A DNA stretch of 19,915 nt from JAULUH01 sp032111745. Its GTDB lineage: Bacteria; Chloroflexota; Anaerolineae; JAAEKA01. Of this stretch, positions 7,563-14,954 are shown one piece after another (within the stretch, counting starts at the first letter, position 1; each line of letters begins with the position of its first letter). Position numbers and translations under genes: made by a program. The notes below the pieces were generated by a model. The model made no database searches and was not told where the DNA came from. It saw only the letters and a program-made list of their open reading frames with translations. The stretch is from assembly GCA_032111745.1 (NCBI GenBank), contig JAULUH010000248.1, positions 1 to 19,915 of the forward strand. The letters run 5' to 3'.

Positions 7563-8477
7563 CTAGATGTCTGCCAGCAGGTCGCCCAGCTCGGCCTCCC
7601 ACACGTCGTCCAGCGGCGTGAAGGGGAGCTCGTCGAAGTCCTCCGCCAGGCGCTGGAGATACTGCCGTACCTGGAGCTCGGGCGCCTGGAACTCGAGCTC
7701 GCTCACCTTGGCATGCATGGAGGCCGTAAGCTCTGCGCTCTGGCGCTCCAGGTCCGATAGGTCCATCTCCAGGCCGAACATGAAGCAGAGTCGCCGCATG
7801 GTCTCGTGCCAGGCCCGATAGTCGTTGTCGATGCGCATGCCCTGGACCAGGGTGTTGGAGTCGGAGAAGTCATAGGCGGGCACGAACGCGTACAGGTCCA
7901 CGAACTCGATGCCGCGGCGCTCCGCCCGATCCACCAGGAAGGTGCCGATGGTAGTGCCGCCCGCGTAGTCCGAGAAGGTGACCGCATAGCGCTCCAACGC
8001 CTCCTGCATCCCCCACAGGCTATAAACACAATGTAGGCTGCGGTCCTTGTCGAAGGGGGCCGCGCCATAGACCCCGCCCAGGCCGACCACCCGCTTGACC
8101 CGCAGTGCCTCCACGGCGTCGAGAAAGGCCTCGGCATACCGATCCACGTTCATGTGGGGCTCGTCGCCCAAGAAGATCACCAGCCCCTTGTTCTGATCCC
8201 CCGTGAAATAGAAAGTGTTCTCCCGTTTCGTCAGCTCGCGGCGATAGCCGCGCTCCAGCCTGATCTCGGGGCGCAGGAAGTGATGGGTGCCGGGAACCTG
8301 GAATAGATAGAACCCGTCCGGGCGGATCTCGCCGATCCGCCGAGCCTCGTTGGCGTCGATCAGGTACTGGGGCAGACCAGATGAGATGTTGCCCGCATCG
8401 GCCCACTGCTGCCAGCCGGCGATCATGTACAGCTCCGCGCTATCCGGCAGCTCCCAGAGCTCAACCAGGTTGTCCAC
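7563..8477 (-). CDS. PAC2-family protein
   Basis: The GTG at 8477 is chosen as start: AAGGAG lies 9 bases upstream, and a strong promoter (8539-8567) overlaps the upstream extension that begins at 8561, so that extension cannot be translated from this transcript. The 304-residue product starts MDNLVELWELPDSAELYMIAGWQQWADAGN and contains FYLFQVPGTHHFLRPEI, GLVIFLGDEPHMNVDRYAEAF and RVVGLGGVYGAAPFDKDR, which fit the PAC2 family (bacterial and archaeal relatives of eukaryotic proteasome assembly chaperones) over about residues 5-230. The C-terminal third is helical and acidic. Function in bacteria is unsettled; no proteasome genes are in the window. The protein has no signal peptide or membrane segment. 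Its 3' end is 169 bp from the lipoprotein start, with no clear terminator between. Confidence 0.85.
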   Translation of the reverse strand: MDNLVELWELPDSAELYMIAGWQQWADAGNISSGLPQYLIDANEARRIGEIRPDGFYLFQVPGTHHFLRPEIRLERGYRRELTKRENTFYFTGDQNKGLVIFLGDEPHMNVDRYAEAFLDAVEALRVKRVVGLGGVYGAAPFDKDRSLHCVYSLWGMQEALERYAVTFSDYAGGTTIGTFLVDRAERRGIEFVDLYAFVPAYDFSDSNTLVQGMRIDNDYRAWHETMRRLCFMFGLEMDLSDLERQSAELTASMHAKVSELEFQAPELQVRQYLQRLAEDFDELPFTPLDDVWEAELGDLLADI

Positions 8478-8538
8478 GTCGGTCTTCTCCTTAGAAGAGT
8501 GCAGGCGCCGGCACCGGAGGCCAGGCCCCGGCCCAGGC

Positions 8539-8567
8539 ATTATATCCTGTGCCAGCCACATTCACAA
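8539..8567 (-). promoter_or_regulatory. Sigma70-like promoter of the PAC2 gene
   Basis: On the minus strand TTGTGA (8567-8562) and a perfect TATAAT (8544-8539) are separated by 17 bp. Transcription would begin near 8532, leaving a leader of about 55 bases before the GTG at 8477. This also argues against the longer reading frame starting at 8561. Confidence 0.75.
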
Positions 8568-8584
8568 ACGCCCTGGCCGGCGGC

Positions 8585-9271
8585 TCAAGAGCTGCCCATG
8601 GCCTTGCCCTCCTCCCGGGCCAGGGCCCGGGCCTCCTGGATAGCCGTCACCACATACACCGCCAGCAACCCCACCGCCACCACGATCACCAGCAGGTCGA
8701 TGAAGGACAGGGTAGCAAAGGGCAGGCGCAGCTGTGGGTTGCCAAAGAAGAAGATGAAGGTGTTGGCCAGGAAGATGACGGCCCGCAGCTCCGTGGGGCC
8801 GATCTTCCCATAGGAGATCTTGAACACCCCCTGCACATAGGTGCGCACATAGGTCAGGACCGACATCATCAGGTAGGCGATCAGGGCCAGGGCGGCCAGG
8901 TCAAAGCGGGCGTAGGGGGACAGGCCCAGGCCCAAGAGAATCAACATGGTGTTGAACGCATCTACTGTGTGATCCACGAAGAAGCCGTAGCGGGGCCGCT
9001 CGATCTTGCGGTAGCGCGCCAGCGTGCCGTCGAGGCTGTCCCCATACCAGTTGATGATCAGCCCCAGGTTCACCAGCCACAGGAACGCCGGGCTGAGGTT
9101 GCACAGCAGATAGCCGGCCAGGATCATGAACGCTCCAATGGTGCCGATGGCCGTAAGCAGGTCGGGGGTCATCCATGCCGGCTGGTGCGCGGCCAGCCAG
9201 CGCAGCGCGGGCCGCTCCAACGGCCCTAACAGGATGTCGTTCACCCGGGTGTGGGGTTTCTGTTCGGGCAT
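8585..9271 (-). CDS. CDP-alcohol phosphatidyltransferase family membrane protein
   Basis: Enzymes of this family transfer a phospho-alcohol from a CDP-linked donor (for example CDP-diacylglycerol) to an alcohol acceptor in phospholipid or related lipid synthesis, in the inner membrane. The 228-residue product carries the complete family signature: GDSLDGTLAR, nine residues, then GFFVDHTVD, matching D-x2-D-G-x2-A-R-x8/9-G-x3-D-x3-D with all acidic metal-binding residues present. About six membrane helices are visible. The ATG at 9271 is used; GGAGGT lies 12 bases upstream, a rather long spacing. The frame extends in-frame to a TTG at 9304, but that codon falls at the predicted transcription start. 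Acceptor specificity (inositol, glycerol phosphate or other) cannot be told from sequence. It is divergent from the marR-ABC genes and probably monocistronic, with its own promoter. Confidence 0.9.
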   Translation of the reverse strand: MPEQKPHTRVNDILLGPLERPALRWLAAHQPAWMTPDLLTAIGTIGAFMILAGYLLCNLSPAFLWLVNLGLIINWYGDSLDGTLARYRKIERPRYGFFVDHTVDAFNTMLILLGLGLSPYARFDLAALALIAYLMMSVLTYVRTYVQGVFKISYGKIGPTELRAVIFLANTFIFFFGNPQLRLPFATLSFIDLLVIVVAVGLLAVYVVTAIQEARALAREEGKAMGSS

Positions 9272-9307
9272 GGACGGTGAGCTACCTCCGTGGTGTGTGT
9301 GCAAGGT

Positions 9308-9336
9308 AGTGTATCACGCGCGGGCCACCCAGGCAA
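9308..9336 (-). promoter_or_regulatory. Sigma70-like promoter of the CDP-alcohol phosphatidyltransferase gene
   Basis: On the minus strand TTGCCT (9336-9331) is followed after 17 bp by TACACT (9313-9308). Transcription would start near 9301, giving a leader of about 30 bases that contains the GGAGGT ribosome binding site at 9289-9284. Confidence 0.6.
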
Positions 9337-9383
9337 GGGAGAGCGCAAAAACAGGCGAGTACAACAGGATGCAATTGAGCTAA

Positions 9384-9426
9384 GAGGCTCGTGCCCTTCC
9401 CGCAATGACGGGGAGGGTGTGGCCTC
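9384..9426. repeat. Imperfect long stem-loop in the divergent intergenic region
   Basis: CCCTTCCCG (9394-9402) pairs with CGGGGAGGG (9409-9417) with one G-T wobble and a 6-base loop, and GAGGC (9384-9388) pairs with GCCTC (9422-9426) outside an internal loop. No T-run follows on either strand, so it is not an evident terminator. It sits between the divergent phosphatidyltransferase and marR genes and upstream of both promoters. It may be a repeat remnant or an operator region. Confidence 0.45.
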
Positions 9427-9497
9427 GCCGCAGTGACCGGCGTCGCCTGGAAAGACCGCACTTTGGACTTCCGCTTACTTCTTTGCGCGCCCAGCAG

Positions 9498-9520
9498 GCT
9501 TAATATTCAACAGTGCTTAA
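9498..9520 (+). promoter_or_regulatory. Probable leaderless promoter and GCTTAA direct repeats at marR
   Basis: TAATAT (9501-9506) fits a -10 box and ends 6 bases before the GTG start codon at 9513; no Shine-Dalgarno sequence precedes the GTG. The -35 region (around 9478-9483, CTTCTT) is poor. GCTTAA occurs at 9498-9503 and 9515-9520, 17 bases apart, one copy over the -10 box and one just inside the gene, so autorepression by the MarR protein is possible. Confidence 0.4.
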
Positions 9521-10007
9521 CCACCAAGACCCATTAATTATCCCTCCATCATCCGACCAGCTGACCGACGCCTTGCACGAATGGGCCGAGGTGTTCATGC
9601 GCCGCTCCATGCGCGACTTCACCCTGTTCATGCGCCAGGCCGGCCTATCCATGCCCCAGGTGAGCGCGCTGTTCCGGCTGCACTACGGGGGCGGCTGCGC
9701 TGTCTCCGGTCTCGCCGGGCACCTGGGGGTGACCAATGCCGCCGCCAGCCAGATGGTGGACCGCTTCGTGCAGCAGGGCCTGGTGGAGCGCCAGGAGCAG
9801 CCCCTCGATCGCCGGATTAAGCTCGTCCGCCTGTCGCCCGCTGGGCAGGCGCTCATCGAGCAGGGCATCGTGGCCCGCCGGTGCTGGATGGACGCCCTGC
9901 CCTCCCAGCTTTCCGCCGACGACCAGCAAGCCATCATCGCTACCCTGCGCCGGCTAACCCATGCGGCGCAGGAGCTTGACCGCGAGCCCCCACCTGACCG
10001 GGGCTGA
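9513..10007 (+). CDS. MarR-family transcriptional regulator
   Basis: The 164-residue protein has the length and layout of MarR dimers. N-terminal helices (about 10-50) lead to a winged helix-turn-helix: recognition-helix region HLGVTNAAASQMVDRFVQQG at about residues 70-90, then the wing with DRRIKLVRLSPAGQALIEQG at about 98-120, and a C-terminal helix for dimerisation. MarR proteins usually repress adjacent transport or detoxification genes and release DNA on binding small aromatic or lipophilic ligands. It sits directly upstream of two ABC exporter genes on the same strand (76-bp gap to the first), the classical arrangement for a drug-efflux regulator. Start GTG has no ribosome binding site; a -10-like box 6 bases upstream suggests a leaderless mRNA. 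No cysteine sensor pattern stands out. Confidence 0.9.
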   Translation: MLNHQDPLIIPPSSDQLTDALHEWAEVFMRRSMRDFTLFMRQAGLSMPQVSALFRLHYGGGCAVSGLAGHLGVTNAAASQMVDRFVQQGLVERQEQPLDRRIKLVRLSPAGQALIEQGIVARRCWMDALPSQLSADDQQAIIATLRRLTHAAQELDREPPPDRG

Positions 10008-10083
10008 CCATCAACTGCCGTGGCCGGCCGCGCAGCGCACCCTGTTCAGGGCGTGGCCAGGCCACAACCCAGGAGCTACGACT

Positions 10084-12009
10084 TTGATCAACCAGCAAGC
10101 CACCAGGTCCCGCCCAAGCCTGGACCGGGATTCTCTCGGCCGGGCCATTCGGTATCTCTCCAACTACAAAGGCCAGGCCCTCATCCCTTACATCTTCCTG
10201 GTTATCGCCACCCTGGCCCAGCTGGCCGTGCCGAAGATGGTGGGCAACATCATCGATGCCATCACGGGCGGCGTCATCGCCAAGAGCCTGGTGCCAAACC
10301 TCGACCGCATTCCGCAGCAGTTCCTGCCGACCCTGTTCCAGCAGTTGGGCTACACGCCCGAGGAGCTGGCTAACCTGGCCGTCAACGCGCAGCGCATGCT
10401 CTTCACCGCCTCGGCAGCCATCGTGGCCTTTGCCATCGCCCGCGGCTTCTTCGCCTTCATGCAGACCTACTGGGCCGAGCGCAACTCCCAGAGCGTGGCC
10501 TTCGACATGCGCAACGACCTCTACGCCAAGATCCAGGGCCTGTCCTTCTCCTACCACGACCGCACCCAGACCGGCCAGCTCATGATCCGCGCCACCGACG
10601 ACGTCGAAAAGGTGCGCACGTTCATCGGACAGGGGCTGCTCCTGGCTATCGGCGCGCTGCTGCTGCTGGTGGGCACGCTACTCATCCTATTCACCACCAA
10701 CGTCCGCCTGACCCTGGTGGTGCTCCCCATCCTGCCCATCGCGCTCCTGCTCTTCATGGTTTTCGGCGCCATCAGCCAACCCCTGTTTGGCGCCGTGCAG
10801 CAGCGGCTGTCTGCCCTCAACACCATCTTGCAGGAGAACCTGGCCGGCATCAAGGTGGTCCAGGCCTTCACCCGGGAAAAGAGTGAGCAGGAGAAGTTCG
10901 ACCTGGCAGCTGACTCCCTGATGCGCCAGCAGATCAAGGTTTCCCGGACGCTGGCCTTCCTGTTTCCCCTGGTCTTCCTCATCGCCAATCTGGGCCAGGC
11001 CCTGGTCCTGTACTTCGGCGGCCGGCAGATCCTCAACAACACCCTCACCCTGGGGGAGTGGCAGGAGTTCAGCCTCTACCTGATCTATGTCTTCATCCCC
11101 CTGGCCCAGCTGGGCCTCATCATCACCCAGATGTCCCAGGCTGCAGCCTCGGCCGGCCGCGTCTTCGAGATCCTCGACGCCGAGAGCGACGTTCAGGACG
11201 CACCCCATGCGGTACCGTTGCCACCAGTTCAGGGCGCGGTCACCTTTGCAGACGTCACCTTCCAATACTTCGGCGGTGGCGACCCGGTGCTGCGCAACGT
11301 CAGTTTTGCCGCCGCGCCCGGCCAGACCATTGCCCTGCTGGGCGCCACCGGCTCCGGCAAGACCACCATCATCAACCTGATCCCCCGCTTCTACGACCCC
11401 ACTGCGGGCCGGGTGACTATCGACGGCCATGATATCCGGGACGTCACCCTGGAGTCCTTGCGCTCGCAGATCGGCATCGTGCTGCAGGAGACTACCCTGT
11501 TCTCCGGTACGATCCGCGACAACATCGCCTTCGGCCGGCCTGAGGCGTCGACCGAGGACGTGATGGCTGCCGCGCAGGCCGCCGCGGCCCATGACTTCAT
11601 CTTGAGCTTTCCGGAGGGGTACGACACCCCCGTAGGCGAGCGCGGTACCACGCTGAGCGGCGGCCAGAAGCAGCGCATCGCCATCGCCCGGGCCCTGCTG
11701 CTCAACCCCCACATCCTGATCCTGGACGACTCCACCAGCGCCGTGGATATGGTTACCGAGTACCAGATCCAGCGGGCCCTGGACCGCCTCATGGAGGGCC
11801 GTACCAGTTTCGTCATCGCCCAGCGCCTCAGCACCGTGACCCATGCCGACCAAATCCTGGTGTTGGACAGGGGCCAGGTGGTGGCCCGCGGCCGGCACGA
11901 CGAGCTATTGGAGACCAGCCCCATCTACGCTGAGATCTACAGTTCCCAGTTGGTCGAGGACGTGGCGTTGGACGAGGCTGCAGCTCCGCCCGAGCTGGTG
12001 GCAGCCTGA
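10084..12009 (+). CDS. ABC exporter half-transporter, degenerate-site subunit
   Basis: The frame opens at an ATG at 9961 inside marR, but TTG at 10084 has AGGAG 8 bases upstream and the preceding 41 residues look unlike a transporter N-terminus, so 10084 (641 residues) is preferred. The N-terminal ~330 residues hold six membrane helices of a type I (MsbA-like) exporter, with an enlarged loop of about 50 residues between helices 1 and 2. The ATPase domain has Walker A GATGSGKTT (from G420), signature LSGGQ (524-528), Walker B ILILDDS with Asp549 where the catalytic Glu is expected, and Gln580 in VIAQRLS in place of the switch His. These two changes mark the noncatalytic Walker half of heterodimeric exporters such as TM287/288, BmrCD and LmrCD. 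The partner gene starts 24 bp downstream. Likely substrate: drugs or lipids; not determined. Confidence 0.93.
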   Translation: MINQQATRSRPSLDRDSLGRAIRYLSNYKGQALIPYIFLVIATLAQLAVPKMVGNIIDAITGGVIAKSLVPNLDRIPQQFLPTLFQQLGYTPEELANLAVNAQRMLFTASAAIVAFAIARGFFAFMQTYWAERNSQSVAFDMRNDLYAKIQGLSFSYHDRTQTGQLMIRATDDVEKVRTFIGQGLLLAIGALLLLVGTLLILFTTNVRLTLVVLPILPIALLLFMVFGAISQPLFGAVQQRLSALNTILQENLAGIKVVQAFTREKSEQEKFDLAADSLMRQQIKVSRTLAFLFPLVFLIANLGQALVLYFGGRQILNNTLTLGEWQEFSLYLIYVFIPLAQLGLIITQMSQAAASAGRVFEILDAESDVQDAPHAVPLPPVQGAVTFADVTFQYFGGGDPVLRNVSFAAAPGQTIALLGATGSGKTTIINLIPRFYDPTAGRVTIDGHDIRDVTLESLRSQIGIVLQETTLFSGTIRDNIAFGRPEASTEDVMAAAQAAAAHDFILSFPEGYDTPVGERGTTLSGGQKQRIAIARALLLNPHILILDDSTSAVDMVTEYQIQRALDRLMEGRTSFVIAQRLSTVTHADQILVLDRGQVVARGRHDELLETSPIYAEIYSSQLVEDVALDEAAAPPELVAA

Positions 12010-12033
12010 TCCGGGAGACGAGGAGAACCACCC

Positions 12034-14016
12034 ATGTTTGGAGGCACTGAGGGACTGCGCCGGGCCATGGACCAGGATACGGTCAAGCCCGTGAATGTCA
12101 GCCAGACGCTGCGCCGCCTGGCCGGCTATTTCAAACCCTATTGGTGGGTATTGCTGATCGTCGGCGTGATGATTGTGGCCTCAACCTGGGCCCAGGTCAC
12201 CGTGCCGAAGCTCATCGGCCAGTCCGTGGACTGCTATCTCACCCCGGCGGCGCCGGCGGCCATGGGCAACCTGCCCGGCATGCCGAACGCCGTCGGATCC
12301 TCGGCCAGCAACTGCACCTTGACCGACAAGACCGTGGGCATGACGACAGAGGAGCGCCTGGCCGGGCTGGGCCAGGTCGTGCTGGTCATCGTCGGCCTCT
12401 TCGTGCTGACCTCGGTGCTCACGGGCCTGCAGTTCTACCTGATGAATTGGTCAGGCCAGCACGTGCTGCGCAACCTGCGGGAGGAGCTCTTCGGCCACAT
12501 CCACCGCCTCTCGGTGAGCTACTACACCGAACACGAGGCCGGCGACCTGATGAGCCGGATCACCAACGACACCGAGACCATCTCCCAGGCCATCAACTTC
12601 GCCCTGATCCAGGTCCTGGGTGGCACTCTGCTCATGCTCTGGATTGGGTGGAGTATGCTCCAGCTCAGCGTGCCCTATGCCCTGGTCAGCCTGGTCGTGG
12701 TGCCGGTGATGTTGCTGGTCACCTTCTGGTTCTCCAACCAGGCCCGCAAAGCCTTCCGCCGCACCCGCCGCGAGATCGGCAACGTCAACGCCGAGCTACA
12801 GGAGAGCATCTCCGCCGTGCGCGAGGTCCAGGCCTTCAGCCGCGAGGACGAGAACATCCAGCAGTTCATGGCCACCAATGCCGCCAACCGGGACGCCAAT
12901 GTCAGGGCCGTGGCCTACACCAGCGCCCTGGCTCCGGCCCTGGAGGCCCTGGGCTATGTGGCCCTGGCCCTGGTCGGCCTCGTAGGCGGGCTGGCCCTGC
13001 TGAGCGAGCAGCCGCTCTTCGGCAGTGCCCTCTCCCTGGGCCTGGTGATCACGTTTCTCACCTACGTCCAGCGTTTCAACCAGCCTATCCAGCAGATTGC
13101 CGTGCTGTGGACCAACATCCAGAACGCCATCGCCGGGGTGGAGCGCATCTTCAACCTCCTCGATGAGATACCCACCATCCAGGATGCGCCCAACGCCGTG
13201 CCCCTGCCGCCCATCGCCGGTACGGTGCAATTCGACAACGTCTACGCCGCTTACAAGAAAGACCAGTCGGTGCTGAATGGCATCAGCTTCACCGCCGAGC
13301 CCGGCCAGGCTTTCGCCATCGTCGGCCCCACCGGTGCCGGCAAGACTACGATCATCAACCTGATCCCCCGCTTCTACGACGTCACCGCCGGTGCCGTCAC
13401 CATCGACGGCCACGACGTGCGGAACGTCACGCTGGAGTCCCTGCGCAGCCAGATCGGCATCGTGCTGCAGGACACCTTCCTCTTCAGCGCCTCCGTAATG
13501 GAGAACATCCGCTTCGGCCGCCTCGACGCCACCGACGAGGAGGTCATGGCTGCAGCCCGGCTGGCCCACGCCGACGGCTTCATCGAGCGCCTGCCCGACG
13601 GCTACAACACCGTCCTGGGCGAGCGGGGTGGTGGTCTCAGCCAGGGCCAGCGCCAGCTCCTGGCCATCGCCCGGGCCGCCCTGGCCAACCCGCGCATCCT
13701 CATCCTGGACGAGGCCACCTCCAGCGTGGACACCCGCACCGAGCGCCTGATCCAGCAGGCGTTGGAGGAGCTGATGGCCGGCCGCACCAGCTTCGTCATC
13801 GCCCATCGCCTCAGCACCATCCGCAATGCCGACGTCGTGCTGGTCCTGGACCAGGGCCAGATCGTCGAGCAGGGCCGCCACCAGGACCTGCTGGCCCAGC
13901 GCGGCTTCTACTACGACCTGTATATGAGCCAGTTCCGCCGCCAGCTCGACAGCGCCGCCCCGCCCGCCCCCAGCGGCAACGGCGCCGGCCTGGCCGTGCC
14001 GGTGCCCGCCACTTAG
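12034..14016 (+). CDS. ABC exporter half-transporter, catalytic-site subunit
   Basis: This 660-residue protein starts at an ATG with AGGAG 8 bases upstream. It has six membrane helices in the first ~350 residues, again with a long helix 1-2 loop (about 45 residues, containing Cys and Pro-Gly), and an ATPase domain with Walker A GPTGAGKTT (from G431), Walker B ILILDEATS with the catalytic Glu560, and switch His591 in VIAHRLS. Its signature is altered to LSQGQ (535-539). With the upstream protein it forms a complementary pair: the consensus ATP site is made from this protein's Walker motifs and the partner's LSGGQ, and the degenerate site from the partner's D/Q motifs plus this LSQGQ. That complementarity strongly supports a heterodimer. 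It is probably co-transcribed with marR and the partner. The C-terminal tail is Ala/Pro-rich and disordered. No terminator is evident after the stop. Confidence 0.94.
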   Translation: MFGGTEGLRRAMDQDTVKPVNVSQTLRRLAGYFKPYWWVLLIVGVMIVASTWAQVTVPKLIGQSVDCYLTPAAPAAMGNLPGMPNAVGSSASNCTLTDKTVGMTTEERLAGLGQVVLVIVGLFVLTSVLTGLQFYLMNWSGQHVLRNLREELFGHIHRLSVSYYTEHEAGDLMSRITNDTETISQAINFALIQVLGGTLLMLWIGWSMLQLSVPYALVSLVVVPVMLLVTFWFSNQARKAFRRTRREIGNVNAELQESISAVREVQAFSREDENIQQFMATNAANRDANVRAVAYTSALAPALEALGYVALALVGLVGGLALLSEQPLFGSALSLGLVITFLTYVQRFNQPIQQIAVLWTNIQNAIAGVERIFNLLDEIPTIQDAPNAVPLPPIAGTVQFDNVYAAYKKDQSVLNGISFTAEPGQAFAIVGPTGAGKTTIINLIPRFYDVTAGAVTIDGHDVRNVTLESLRSQIGIVLQDTFLFSASVMENIRFGRLDATDEEVMAAARLAHADGFIERLPDGYNTVLGERGGGLSQGQRQLLAIARAALANPRILILDEATSSVDTRTERLIQQALEELMAGRTSFVIAHRLSTIRNADVVLVLDQGQIVEQGRHQDLLAQRGFYYDLYMSQFRRQLDSAAPPAPSGNGAGLAVPVPAT

Positions 14017-14059
14017 CCCTCCGGCCGCAATTGCGTGAAAGTGGAGGCTGAGGTCATCC

Positions 14060-14125
14060 ATGTCAACTAGGGGATGGTTCGAGCGAGTCCAGGACATCAT
14101 CGACGCTATCGGTGAGATCAACTGA
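14060..14125 (+). pseudogene. 21-codon ORF resembling the N-terminus of a HepT/DUF86 protein (possible remnant)
   Basis: An ATG at 14060, preceded by GAGG 6 bases upstream (and GGAGG further up), opens a 21-residue frame containing WFERVQDIIDAIGEI before a TGA. The spacing of Trp, Arg-Val, Asp-Ile and Ala-Ile is what is seen at the very start of HepT-like (DUF86) proteins of MntA-HepT toxin-antitoxin pairs, which continue for another ~90 residues. Here the frame stops 3 bases before the convergent crotonase stop codon, so the rest of the gene is missing. It could be a decayed remnant left by deletion, or a chance match with a real micropeptide or no function at all. The resemblance is by eye. 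Confidence 0.35.
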
Positions 14126-14127
14126 TT

Positions 14128-14910
14128 TTACAGCCCGTCGTCCACCAGCCGCGAGAAATCCGCCGGCCGGCGCTCGAAGAACGCCTGCATCGCCTCCCGG
14201 GCCTCGGGCGAACGCAGCCGCGCCATGAAGTGCCGGCCCTCCTCGGCCATGGTCTCCTCGATCGCCGGCCGCATGGCCCGCTTCATCAGCGCCTTGCTCA
14301 GCTGCACCGCGCTCGGCGGCTGGGCCGCCAGCTGCTCCGCCTTGCGCCGGGCGAAGCCATCAAGCTCCCGGTCCGAGCGCACTGCGTTCACCAGCCCCCA
14401 CTGCAACGCGGCGTCCGCATCGATGGAATCCCCCAGCAACAGCAGCTCAGCCGCCCGGCGCTGTCCCACCAGCATGGGCATCAACAGGCTGGAAGCCGCC
14501 TCCGGGCTTAGCCCCAGGCTTACGAACGGCAGCTGGAAGCGGGCGCTGGCACTGGCGTAGACCAGGTCGCAATGCAGCAACATCGTGGTGCCGATGCCCA
14601 CCGCCGGCCCGTGCACCACCGCCATCACCGGCTTCTCGGCCCCTACCAGCGCCTGGAGGAAGCGGAACACCGGGCTATCGTGGCCGGCCGGCGGGTTGTT
14701 CAGGAAGTCGCCCAGGTCGTTGCCCGCCGTGAAGCAGGCCTCGTTGCCCGCGATCACGATCACCCGCACTGCGCTATCGGCCGCCGCCTCGGCCATGGCC
14801 GCAGTCATGGCCTCGTACATGGCCATGGTCAGCGCGTTCTTCTTCTCCGGCCGGTTCATGGTGATCTGCAGGATGCCGTCAGAGCGCTCGACAAGTACCT
14901 GTCCGGTCAT
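14128..14910 (-). CDS. Enoyl-CoA hydratase/isomerase family protein, isomerase-like
   Basis: The ATG at 14910 with AAGGA 7 bases upstream is used (260 residues); the frame is open further upstream to 15174 but that stretch is antisense-like and overlaps the transglutaminase-like gene. The protein is a crotonase: NRPEKKNALT near residue 19, oxyanion-hole segments CFTAGNDLGDF (59-69) and HGPAVGIGTTMLLHCD (100-115), and RAAELLLLGDSIDADAA. At the active site it reads PFVSLGLSPEAASS: the first hydratase Glu (E144 of rat crotonase, normally in PE[IL]xLG) is absent, while Glu137 in SPEAASS sits where delta3,delta2-enoyl-CoA isomerases keep their catalytic Glu. So isomerisation of unsaturated fatty acyl-CoA is more likely than hydration. 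It is the last gene of a probable three-gene operon, 44 bp after the previous stop. Confidence 0.88.
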   Translation of the reverse strand: MTGQVLVERSDGILQITMNRPEKKNALTMAMYEAMTAAMAEAAADSAVRVIVIAGNEACFTAGNDLGDFLNNPPAGHDSPVFRFLQALVGAEKPVMAVVHGPAVGIGTTMLLHCDLVYASASARFQLPFVSLGLSPEAASSLLMPMLVGQRRAAELLLLGDSIDADAALQWGLVNAVRSDRELDGFARRKAEQLAAQPPSAVQLSKALMKRAMRPAIEETMAEEGRHFMARLRSPEAREAMQAFFERRPADFSRLVDDGL

Positions 14911-14954
14911 GGTCCTTTCCTTTCGGCGATCGGCAACCGTCGCCACCAACGCGC

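Noticed and set aside
9961..10083. ATG at 9961 as start of the first ABC exporter
   Set aside because: It lies inside marR, has no ribosome binding site, and the added residues do not look like an exporter N-terminus; TTG at 10084 with AGGAG fits better.
10687..11898. A 403-codon open frame antisense to the first ABC exporter gene
   Set aside because: Shadow of a GC-rich coding strand; the product has no domain pattern and no ribosome binding site.
14026..14035. CGCAATTGCG palindrome after the ABC exporter as a terminator
   Set aside because: The stem is only 5 bp with no loop and no following T-run.
12796..14121. A 441-codon open frame antisense to the second ABC exporter gene
   Set aside because: It mirrors the GC-rich codon pattern of the real gene on the opposite strand; its product is His/Asp/Gly-rich low-complexity sequence with no recognisable domain, while the plus strand encodes every ABC motif.
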